This document shows positions 1 to 10,159 of a DNA stretch of 64,000 nt, piece after piece. The position numbers and the translations under genes were made by a program. The stretch spans positions 62,001 through 126,000 of the forward strand of contig CADCXA010000051.1 of the NCBI GenBank assembly GCA_902806565.1, given 5' to 3'. Origin of the DNA: Hypoxylon rubiginosum. Its lineage: Eukaryota > Ascomycota > Sordariomycetes > Xylariales > Hypoxylaceae. The first letter of the stretch is position 1, and each line of letters opens with the position of its first letter. The notes below the pieces were generated by a model. That model ran no database searches and had not been told where the DNA came from. It saw only the letters and a list, made by a program, of their open reading frames with translations.

Positions 1-1684
1 AGCCCCAAACTGGACAACCTCGACTACTATGGCGATAGGAATAGCCGCATCTTCCATGCGTACATGTCGGAAGAAGTCAAGTATCGTCTTACCATTGTTG
101 ATCACTGAATCTACTAGGATAATCTAGCGATTGCTGGACATGTGGTGATCCTTGATATCGTCCGGACGAAAGGCATGCAGGAACTTTGCGAGGGGGGGCA
201 TATCGCTAATGCTCAGCGCCATTGCTTCACTTCCGCGCATAATGGCGAAGATTAGATTATGATCTTCGGCGAGAAATTGATACCCGTCTGTCTCGTGGCC
301 CTGGGCGTGCGGTATTCGGTATGGGTCTATAATTCTGTCAGATGGTGTACCGCTAAGTGCCACCCGATCCTGGCATGAGCTTGTCTCAGTGAAGGGCCAG
401 CAACTCTAGAGTTGCGAGTTGGAGTCATGAGCAGCTGCGCGGTACGCCAGCTTGCTACTTCCACCGTACGGCCATAGACCAGTTTGCTAGGTCCTCGATG
501 AGCGGTGCTAAAGGCAGTTTTGGCAAGATTCGGAATCGAGGAACTATACTACCGGCAGCTTAGTCGCGTCAAGCCGTTAGCAGGGAGCAAGACTGTGCGT
601 AATAAAGCCGAGCCCATTGTTTGGCTTCTAGTACCTACCACGATAGCTGCTCGATCTGCCATTTTCAACATCGAGAAGTCAAGCAGACAGTTTCCGAAGG
701 CATACACATATAGGGCATAGAAACTCTGGGACTAAAAACCAAACAATATAAATTTTCACTTCTATGCTTCTCTATGGCGTGGGAGTTGCTAGCACTTCGG
801 ACCTTTTTTAACCGATAGACTATGGGGTGACTGCTAACGGCTTTTTAGACTACCTAGGCATTGTCAAGCGTATTGCGATTACTCTCGCGAAGATGAATCC
901 TCAACATTCGGCTCCAACTTCACAACCGCTGCTGATGAATTGACACGACGCATCTTGTCTTCTCTGTGCCCGACGAAGTTCTGGATCAGCTTCGATACAT
1001 CGTCCACTACCCATCGACTCGAGACCACCGGCATGAACGGAATTTGATTGGCGTTACAAAGCTCACGCAGCGCAATCTTGTCGACAATCTGCCGCATTAC
1101 CAAATTCTTGACTGACTCTGCCTTGTAACTTTTTCTGCGGTCTTCGCTGCGGCGTTTGGCAACGACCTCGGCAGGGACGTCCAGATACAGGATGTACGTG
1201 TAACTATCCATGTTCTCCCCAGTGTGCACCTCAACTTCCCCCCCATCGTCTTCCTGCTTGAGAACGAAAGTCTCACTGATGACGATAGCGACTTTGCCTC
1301 TCTCCGCGGCTTGTCCCGCAATCATCTCAATGGTATACGTGCCGTGCCTCTCATGGTCTTTCTGATTCAGTGGCACGAACCGCTCGGATTTGTCCGTTTT
1401 GCCGTTGGCGCGGAGACCCCCACTGCATCCGTCGTAGAATTCAAACTGCTCCGGTTCGAGTTTCTTCTTCAGCTTGTCCACTGCGAGCCTTACTTAGCAC
1501 AAGTAACTCTCACACGAGTCTCCATCTTAGGGGTACACAACAGTCCCCCTTTCTCTGTGGGGAACTTACGTAGGGAAAACTTGCCAGAGCCAGGCAGACC
1601 GTAGATTCCGATTATTTTCGGTTCCCGTTTCTCCGCGGTTGACGTGGTTTGAGTTTTGGGGTGTTGTCTTCTATTGCCACCCAT
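1..1684 (-). pseudogene. Decayed P-loop kinase/HAD/uracil phosphoribosyltransferase fusion gene (3' end off the left edge)
   Basis: Minus-strand remnant of the large fungal fusion protein with an N-terminal nucleoside-kinase-like P-loop domain, a HAD phosphatase domain and a C-terminal UPRTase-like domain. The kinase part is intact. Exon 1 (1684-1572) carries the Walker A GLPGSGKFS. An intron with a GTAAGT donor (1571-1481) follows, then exon 2 (1480-879) with the family block YILYLDVPAEVVAKRR, ending in a stop at 879-881. Downstream coding similarity continues without a valid reading frame. Only the C-terminal half of HAD remains (about 700-550), with FGDSPLD changed to FGNCLLD. A TAG lies at 549-551, and a one-base frameshift near 327-335 precedes DPYRIPHAQG. 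A second TAG at 124-126 lies just before the PRTase loop LVDSVINNGKT. The HAD catalytic N-terminal half is deleted. Family features are recalled from known fungal homologues. The 879-1684 part could still make a truncated kinase-like protein of about 238 aa. Confidence 0.8.
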
Positions 1685-3031
1685 CGTGTGCTAAGCTTGT
1701 CCCCAAAGAATTGCTTTAACTATGAAGTTTGAACTTGAAAGTGTGGTTAGAGCAGAGAATCAGGACACAACTTGAGGACGGATGTTGTTGGTTAATATAC
1801 AGCAACTTCTACACATTATCTCTCTCTATTGCTGGCTTTGGAATACGGCTCTATCTGCAATCAAGAGTACATCTGCCTGGAGCCCCTTTTAAGCAAACGA
1901 AATAGCAGACAAATTTTGAAGATGGCATCTCGTAGCATACCTACAGCAGTGATTGCCATTGTTGTCTCTGGAAACGTAAATACTTTCAGGCTTGTTTGGA
2001 CACAGGAACAAGCCAAAAATGAAGCATCATCAGTCGGTATAGAGATCTAAGGCTAGAAAACCGTGCTCTTCAGACAAACCACCTCTATATTTGTCGGGAC
2101 CTGCTTTGCCAACAGGCTAGGACGGCCGACTACATGGCCATCAATCGAATGCATCAAACGTCAGTCATAATGGCCCTAACAGAGCTCGGCTATTTGCCAA
2201 ACGATAGATGAATGTATCGTATTACTTTCGGTTTCTTTCTAAAATCCTACTTCTGGCGTCTTCTCAGTATCCGCCAATCCTCCCGGGTAGAGTGACATGT
2301 TGGCCGCCTGTCTTTTTTCTTCAAAACATGGTGCTGTGCCCCTATCTCTTCCTTACCAGTCTGGAACCATGTGCCTCGGCTCCTCGCGTCTTTGGCTCAA
2401 TTCGTCAGCAAAAAGGTGGTTGGTAGAACCCGGTCACTTCAGATACTTTCTAAAGCTTATCTCCGATTTTTTGGACGTCAATCCCTTTCACTGTTGGTTA
2501 TCTTTTTCATGTTTTTGGCCATGTGGGACGTTCGAGAAATGTGAAAAGTGACTAATCAGTAAGGTCGTTCGTTTTTCTAAGAATAGGGGGGGGGGTTCGT
2601 TGGATCGGTCTGAGCCCACCAACGTACCTGGAGAATGAATGAATGTCACTCTTCGATACTACTACGGTACAATGGCGCGTAACGTTGTAACTAAGTTCGA
2701 TCTTCTATCTACTCGACATTTAGACTACTACTGATAGCTCACGTTTGGAAACGTTGTTTGTAGATAGATACTAAAACCATCGTCATCGAGTGTGGTAGAT
2801 TCGGTGATGTATTGAGCAGGCAAAGTGCTTGATAGAGCTACTCTGCTTTACAGCTAATTTCCGAGCTCAAGCCGTATCATGGTGATGCAGCTGCGTTTCA
2901 ACTCCAAAAAAAAAAACACACCTTCCGTACATCATGAATAGATGCCGGTGGTGACTATACTTGCAAAATTTGTGGAACTTGTAGATGTAAACATGGGGGT
3001 AGAACCCAGGGACTGTCCGACTTTCCATCCC
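1685..3031. other. Intergenic, no gene seen
   Basis: No open frame here resembles a known protein. The stretch contains a run of ten G (2586-2595) and a short A-rich tract near 2905. It separates two minus-strand genes, so it should hold the promoter of the decayed kinase/UPRT gene and the 3' end of the hydrolase gene. Confidence 0.6.
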
Positions 3032-4057
3032 TTAACGGCCCGTCTCGACCCTCCCTAGCAGGTGCTCTGTAAGCTCGGCAACCAGTGCCGGATTGTCTCT
3101 CTGTATGAAATGGCCGCACGACCGGGCTATGATAGGACCCCGAGCCCTGTCGTCGTCCGTGAGACGTGCCAGCCCCTCGTTGTACTTAGCCCACGCGGGA
3201 TTCATGAAGGCGTTGGTCAGGCTCTTGGGCACGTGCAGGGACCCTCGCGATCCCTCCTCGGCGAAAGTATCCCAGTCGTGGCCTACCACCGTGATCCAAG
3301 GCCCCTTCCCGCCCTGCGGCCCCCGCAGCGGCGGCCTGTCGGAGTGCGGCACCAGCGCGGCTATGTTCTTCCGGTCGAGGTGCTCCGGGTTGGGCACGGA
3401 GGGGTGGAAGACCTGCTTGTATGCGGCGCGCGCGTGTCTCAGGTCCTCGGCCGTGGTGCCCTTGGGCAGGACGGCGGGATCGAAGCCCTCGGCGTCCGGG
3501 TCCGGGAAGATGGACACGAGATCGCTGTTGGCGATGTTGCTGTCTAGGAATAGTAGCGCTTCCACGGTGCCGGGGTACGCTTCGGCGTAGAGCCGCGCGA
3601 TGACGCAGCCGATGCTGTTGGAGACGAATATTAACTTGGGTAGTGGTGGTGATGGTGATGCGGCTTCATTCTCCGCGCCGCCATTCTTCTGCTGCTGCTT
3701 AGCCTTCCAAACCTCCCGCACCAGCGCATGCAGGTCGCGGACGACCTCGCGGATGTCGTGGGTGCCGCCATGCAGCTCGTCCGCCGGGTCGGGTGCCGAC
3801 CGGGCCTGGCCGTAGCGGTCGTAGGTGAGAAGGGCGGGGCGGTTGGAATTGTTGGTCCCGGCCCACCTCAGCTGCAGACGGTCTATGGTTTCGTACCACC
3901 CGGCCTGGGCGAGGATGAGCCCGTTGAGATAGACCAGGAGGTGGGATGTCGAGAAGCAGCCTTGTCCCGGCACGTACCTGTACGAGAGTGGGGAATCGGG
4001 TTTGTGGGGAAGACGTATCGACTCCTCCGGCTCCATCTTCGGCTGTACCTGTACCAT
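3032..4057 (-). CDS. Alpha/beta-hydrolase fold protein
   Basis: Single-exon gene of 341 aa. The ATG at 4057 (protein begins MVQVQPKMEPEE) is preferred over an in-frame ATG at 4258, because the extra 67 residues are low-complexity, repeat-derived and unlike an enzyme N-terminus. Residues about 30-60 form the first beta strand and oxyanion-hole region (VYLNGLILAQAGW). The nucleophile elbow is at 146-150, with Ser148 in S-N-S-I-G, so the first Gly of the usual GxSxG is Ser. The likely catalytic His is His316 in CGHFIQRDNP, and an acidic partner probably lies around 260-270. A short insertion rich in Gln, Asn, Glu, Ser and Pro (about 119-140) splits the core. No signal peptide or membrane segment is evident, so a cytosolic hydrolase is inferred. 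The substrate cannot be told; esterase, epoxide-hydrolase-like and lipase-like functions are all possible. Confidence 0.82.
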   Translation of the reverse strand: MVQVQPKMEPEESIRLPHKPDSPLSYRYVPGQGCFSTSHLLVYLNGLILAQAGWYETIDRLQLRWAGTNNSNRPALLTYDRYGQARSAPDPADELHGGTHDIREVVRDLHALVREVWKAKQQQKNGGAENEAASPSPPLPKLIFVSNSIGCVIARLYAEAYPGTVEALLFLDSNIANSDLVSIFPDPDAEGFDPAVLPKGTTAEDLRHARAAYKQVFHPSVPNPEHLDRKNIAALVPHSDRPPLRGPQGGKGPWITVVGHDWDTFAEEGSRGSLHVPKSLTNAFMNPAWAKYNEGLARLTDDDRARGPIIARSCGHFIQRDNPALVAELTEHLLGRVETGR

Positions 4058-5888
4058 ATTTGTCCTATTCTTGGGGGTGTGGTGATGTAAGAGACAGGTG
4101 AAGTTTTTTTTTAGGAATGTGGCTCGGAGTTTGCAAGTTTTACGGGTTTTGCGGTATGCGGTATGCGGTGAGAGGTGAGTTGGTGAGCATGTGGATTTCG
4201 CTTCGTTTCGTATTAGTAAAATAACTAAGGGGCCGTAGGAGTTTGTCATGTTTGTCATCTCATCTATTATCCAATGCGCTTCCCTCTGTTAAAGAACACT
4301 CGATGCCTACTCGCCTACTCACCTCTTACTATACACTAAGTTTGTTTGCTGTGCACGAGACTGGTATCACTTGTTTTACTAGAGCTAAACTGGAGTTTTA
4401 CTGGAGTACTGGAGTAACGAGGTAAGGAAGTTTGGAAGTCTTTTTTTACGAACTACTATGTAGCATGCCGTATCGTGTTGCGCCTTCATAGCCAGGTTGA
4501 CTCTTCATTATTCAATGACGTTGCCTACACTCGTACGAAACCTTCTCGTGTTCTGCTGCTACTTGGTCATGGTAGGAGGTAGAAATATAACCCCTTTATA
4601 CCTATAGGTACCTACCCACAAGTTACAACAGTTATGGGATGCTGCTAGGTGTATAGTTGGACCTAATTGGGCACCTAGATTGACTTCAATGTTCGTTCTA
4701 ATAATTAACTGCCGTCTTTAGTTTCTGATTGGCCACCGTGGTTTGTTCGCTTTGGATACCTATCTAAGTCATATATTGCAATATTCAGTGGCAGATGGGT
4801 AGACCTACATCCGAACAGATTTATGTATTTCGCTTCCCTGTCATGAATTACTTTCGCTGATGAATTCATATCTATCCTCTCGGCCGAATTAATTTCATCT
4901 TACAGGCATGTCCTTTTCAAGCCTAAAATGTCGGCACCCTCCGAACAAGCCAGAGATGGACTTTCGGGTCGTTTGCAACGATTTTGACGGCGTAGCTTTC
5001 GATAGTAGCCAAGATGACCTGCATGTTACGTTAAACTCGTCGAATGGACCCAGCAATCCCCACCATGTCTGCGCAAGAAATGCAAGGGCAGCCAAAGTAG
5101 TGTTTCATGAATGCTATGGTTGTATGGGTAATGGGTATGGGTATGGGAGGGGGATACCCTAGGGGACACCTAGTAGCGAAGAGAACTAGTGGCGTTGCTA
5201 CCCTGATACATAGTATCGAGTCTTGACCGCATTTACATGTGAACCTATGAACCTGTCAGGCTATCAAGGTGAAAGACGATAGGATAGGACTCCGCGGAAC
5301 CCCTGAACGAAAGACCCAAGCAAGCAGCTTTGCGTGGGATTAATCGGTGGGGAACCATGTCAGCGTCAGCCGGGACGCTCCACCGTCCATAACATAAATT
5401 TGTAGTGCTTACTTACACCTACCAGGTAAGGTACAGTATGAGAACGATCCAAGATGCTCTTCAGGAGAACGGACCTCATTTCGGTCGACGGGAAGTTCTG
5501 ATGAGTTTAGTGTCGGGGTCTCAAGAACCGAAGGCTGAAGAATTAACAAGGATTCATCCCCCTTTTATTTTTATTTTCACCTCTTGAAGTTCAGTGGATA
5601 TATCTAATATCGAAGTTGGCAGGTAACGGCACTGGCCGTTTACCCCCACGATTCCCTTATTAAGAGCGAGGTTGGTTCCAGCGTCGGGTTGTACGAAAAA
5701 GCGTGCCGATAGCCTGATGATAACTGCATGTGGTTTACTTCGTATATGGTACTTGCTTTATACCTGAGCCACGCCGCTTTTAAAGCCTGAGTTATGCACT
5801 GGAAATGGTGATTATCAAAACTAGAAGTTATGCACATATACACAAACATCTTTTCGTCTTGTCTTCAACACGCGCAAGTACAATAAAT
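4058..5888. other. Intergenic, no gene seen
   Basis: Holds the hydrolase promoter (minus strand), including a short GCGGTAT direct repeat around 4152-4170, and the 3' flank of the kinase-like gene. Open frames at 4895-5162 exist on both strands but match nothing recognised. A GGGTAT/GGGTATG-rich stretch lies at 5126-5150. Confidence 0.5.
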
Positions 5889-7046
5889 TCAGGCACTAAA
5901 CCAAGGGTGACTAAGTGCATCCCGCGCCGTAATTCTAAGTGCCGGATCCAACCTCGTCATCTTGATTATCAGATCTTTCAAACTTGGATCTATATCTTCC
6001 CAAGCCTCAAAAGGCTGTCGGCGATTTCCCGGAGGAAAATCATTTGCGAGTGCTATCACCCGCTCGTAGAATGGATTCTCTTCTCCTATGTGCTGCAAGA
6101 AACCATTAAACCCGTCCTTGTCTGCGAAATATGAGAGATGTCGCCGGAGAATGTATCGCCACGAGTCCTCCGCATGTAGCTGATCATTGCTGACAAGAAA
6201 AATCATCTCGTTCAACATCACGTATATCATCTATTTCGTAATTCATTAGTAAATTTGCAGTGCAAGCTTCGTACCTACCTAGGTGATGTTTCATACCACG
6301 ATCCCGAAAGAGAACACATCTGAAGCGTGATTTTGACGGGAGCGAGCCCAGGACTCAGGGCTCCTCCATAACTGGTTTCCGCAAAGGGGTCCCCTTAGGT
6401 ATTTCCCCGATGGTACTATCACGGCATCCTCAAGGTCTGAAATCTGTATGCTTTTGACAATGACATCGCCGTTGGTACCTTCTTCGTAGTCGACGAGAAT
6501 ATTGTTAGGTTTGACATATATATAATTGGTTAGCACATTACATCAACACCTATTCATTGGCTTCCATAATATACCGTTGTGAAGGATATCTCGTTCATGA
6601 AGGTCAGCTAAACCACGTAAAGTACTGCAGAGAATGTCTTTTCTAGCCTCGGTAGCCAGCTTTCTTTGGCTGAAACGGAGTAGATCACCGATTAAGAATG
6701 GATAGATGAATATCTCGAATTCGTGGTTGGTATCAACCACCGTTCGCACGTTCGGACTAGAAGATACCAACTTCTGGAGTTGCATTTGGTATTCGAGTTC
6801 CCCCTTGATCATATGTTTCACGATGTATTCCACCGTCTCAGCTCTTGGAACACTTAAGTCAGCACTGTTTTTCACTGCGTATAAATCAAGCTAGAAATAC
6901 CGTGCGCGATAAACAGATAGTAGAGGGTTTTGCCGGTTGGACAGGATTTCCTCGATCTCATAAACTTGGCCCGAGTCCCCCTTAAGCAATGTACCTGGCG
7001 CGAAGGGCTCTTCGTTGAAGCGAGACGTGACGGAGATAGTGGACAT
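5889..7046 (-). CDS. Fungal kinase-like (probable pseudokinase) protein with a defective splice acceptor
   Basis: Four exons reconstruct 332 aa with protein-kinase fold: 7046-6901, 6864-6575, 6517-6297 and 6230-5889. Recognisable blocks are the N-lobe GDSGQVYEIEEIL, a hinge-like FIYPFLIGDL, a catalytic-loop equivalent HND-VKPNNIL, SDLEDA where DFG normally lies, an APE-like WRSPESWA, and a C-lobe end DALSHPWF. The last intron (6296-6231) is canonical. The first is only 36 bp (6900-6865) and needs the second of two possible AGs. The middle intron (6574-6518) has a GTATAT donor and CTAAC branch site, but joins in frame only after ATAT, with no AG. The gene may therefore be decaying or misspliced. 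The start ATG at 7046 gives MSTISVTSRF, matching the family pattern as I recall it. The biological role is unknown; altered HRD and DFG motifs make catalysis doubtful. Confidence 0.62.
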
Positions 7047-10000
7047 GGTACTGCGCAGCGATATCCGAGTTCTCGGAGGGAATGTTCTTCGTATATAAGC
7101 AATGGTGAAATTGAAATAGATTCAAAGACGCGAGGTATGAAGGATAGTGAGAGAAACATGATGAGCGGGGAGTGTTATACCGATTCACAAGAGAAGACGA
7201 TATATATCCTTGAGGCTAACTAGAAATTAGAAGACCTAATGTTGACATAGGAGCGCGCGCTTATTGCGGTAATTGGTCCAATCAAATGATCCATTTCGAA
7301 ATCAGTCAACTGTGTGTGTCCCTTGTTAAGCCGGCCACATTTTCCATAAAGTATGTATGCATAAATATTCCATATAGCTGTTCGTTGGGACAGACTGAGC
7401 TGAACCAGGGCAAAAGCGGCGAATGTGCTTGTCTCTATTCGTCGGGAGACAGGGTTAGCGTAATTCATATAACCTTTTCGGAACGTACCGAAAACCGGTG
7501 AATGCCCTACCCTTTTTCTTCTTCAAAAGTAACCTTTAGTTATCTGTTCTCATAATAAGTGGGATGCCACCGTTTTATGGGTGACCTGTGTGACGGCCTG
7601 GACGGCCTAGAGATTACCTAGGTGCAAGGTTGCTTTGGTTAGGTAGTAGGCAACCGTTCGGAACGATATGTCGTCCGGGGTCGCAATGCATGTCTTCTAA
7701 TTTGAGACACCTCGACTCCGAATGACGAATGCTACCGGTTCCTAGGTAAGGTCGCGAACTTGTTCCAGCTCGTCTCCTTACCTACCTACATAAGTAAGAA
7801 ACCGGGCGAGCGTGTTAAAAAGGAGTCTTGTAAAAACTATCAAGTCGCTTTCGAGTGCGAACAGGGACTATAATAGCTTCGGATTCAGTGCCTATATTCG
7901 AGACTACATACTTGAGTGGCTGAAAGGCTAGTCTTTATATAATCTGCCTCGTCGAGAGGATCCCCTGTCTTTATTAGCCTGTCTCGAGAGATTTTCCCTG
8001 AATCTGCAACAATGCCACATGCCTCGTCTCCTTCAGCTGCCAAGACGGTGTCTAGTGCGCCTGTACTGCCTGTACGTAAGGCATGTAGGTAAGCGACTGA
8101 GCTAGAGGTAGGTGTGCCAGGAGGGTACAAGTACACCACATAGTGCACGATACTTAATTAGTTGCTTTGAATACCTAACCTGACTGGGTTAGGTGGGCCG
8201 ACATTCGCAGGAACCCACTGGGCTCTCCAGAAATTAAGGTAGACGTGACCTTATTACACAAAAATCGATCTCTCCTAATCTCCTAATCTCCTAATGACGA
8301 CAGTAATAAAGAAATGCGGCTTCGATTCTCCTATTTGTTTGTATTCTATAGCTATAGCTACCCCCTGAATACAATGCCACGACCACGGATATAGGACCAT
8401 GTAGACGGAAACCCCCGTTTGCTATTAATGGCATAGGGATGGAATACGGCATATTGATGGCATAGCATTCGTATATTGTTCGACTGATCTAGGTTCGATC
8501 CTTCTATCAACCGCTAATGCATGTCTTGTATTGTCCCAACTGTACGTAGGCTGTCTTTGGGTCGCCCGGCAAGGGTCAGCCAAAATGTGTAGTAGGTACT
8601 GAGACTTTTGGTAGGCAATCAACTCAGCAACGGAAAACAACCTGCAGCTCTTGATTCGTCCCGACTTCACAGGATCAGTGGAGCTGCATTTGCCGATGGT
8701 GGGTTGACTCAGATCCATCGTGAACCCTACCGCCCTATCGAGCCTATCCTGCCAGCCTGTCTTCATGCTCTCTTCGAGCCCTCCTCCCCTCCCCTACGCC
8801 CCTACGCCCTCTGGTAGGTAGCAGGCTGGCAGGGCCTCTTTCATTTCCAGCCTACCGGAAACTGCCTAGGTGTCAGATCAGGAGTCGGATCTCAGTTCTT
8901 TGAATTCGCCTATTTCCCCGGTCTCAACCCTGGAGAGTTGATATCAGAAACCACTTTCTAATCCCCGAACCCTCTCTGTCCATTGGTTATGCTTCGAATG
9001 AGTACGGCCGAGGTAAAGACGTTCATCCCGTTCGTTACCCCAACCCAAAGAAACCGTTGGGTTACTAATGAGTTTCCATGTTGCGCCTATGAAAGGTAGG
9101 TGACACTGTGACCTGAAGATCGCTACTCTTGGGCTTGAGCGATTTCATCTACTATTACTACGGGGGTAACTCTGCATTAGCACCGCCTCGTCGGCTGAAT
9201 ACAGTACATGCTACCTTGGCTACTTTGAGGGCCTTCCAAAGGGAAAAACCACTCTTGACCCTCGAAAGCCTAACGACCCTCCCATCTTTAAACATGCGAT
9301 CTTCTGCCTCTTAGGCTGAAGCCTTCTATTCGTCCTAGGTGAACTAGGCAGATAGCCCTTCAATTGTGATAGTGATTATAACGAGGCAGCAAGGGTCGTC
9401 CAAGACACTGGATTCGCAAGAAGACGTCCCTCACTGTGGGTGCCAGAGGTAGGGGAGCGCTAATGCGTCGGCCAGTGGAATGGATGGATTGCCCCTGTCG
9501 GTGTCGAACTGCTTGGGTGATACCAGAACACACCGTCAGCCCTGGGGCCAATCAGAGCCTTGACAGGCGGTGACGCTAGACATCGATAGCCAACGTGAAA
9601 AAATGGAGTACGGGTACCCTGAGAATCCACGCAAGCCAGGATCATAACCTACCACCAGCCTACCAGCCGTGCTATGTGCCAGCCTACCAGCCTACGTACT
9701 GTTGTACTGTCGTGTATCGGGCCTAGGACGCCACTCGACCCTGGAGTGTTCCGCTATGCCCCGGGCAATCAATGGTACTTTGCGTGTAAGCTATTGCTGC
9801 AAACCACAGCGAGTTCGGGTTACCGTTTCGACTGCACGTTCTTCAGCCTTTCCGTGTCCGTGGGGTCAACTTTCCCATCTCATGTTATGGATGCCGTCTC
9901 CTTTCTCTTCACCCGTTCCTCACATTATGCGCTGTTGTATCCTTCAACGTCGTTGCGCAATCTTGACATAAACTGCGAGGGCTGAGCCGCGAGAATCACA

Positions 10001-10159
10001 GCCTCAGGCGTCCGGTTCTCTGCTCCACTCAACCCTCCATCCTACCAAATAACTGAATTAGTTGTTCGCTCACTCCCCAAATCGAGGCCGGTATACGAAG
10101 GGCATCGCGGTGCGAAATCGACGGCATCTACCACGTACTTACCAAACCTCTCAGCCGCC
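7047..10159. other. Divergent intergenic region, no gene seen
   Basis: A spacer of 3.1 kb between the kinase-like gene (minus) and the SH3 gene (plus), serving as promoter for both. It holds a perfect TCTCCTAA triplication (8271-8294), a 7-bp-stem inverted repeat AACCCAA/TTGGGTT (9042-9063) and scattered CCAGCCTA units (9655-9696). Short open frames look random. Confidence 0.5.
8271..8294. repeat. Perfect 3x TCTCCTAA tandem repeat
   Basis: Three exact head-to-tail 8-bp units in the spacer upstream of the kinase-like gene. Probably replication slippage; no function is apparent. Confidence 0.85.

Noticed and set aside
8490..8500. GGTTCGATCC, B-box-like word
   Set aside because: Only three of five T-stem pairs form, and no tRNA fold could be drawn.
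9042..9063. AACCCAA/TTGGGTT hairpin as a transcription terminator
   Set aside because: Intrinsic hairpin terminators are not used by RNA polymerase II, and no gene ends here.
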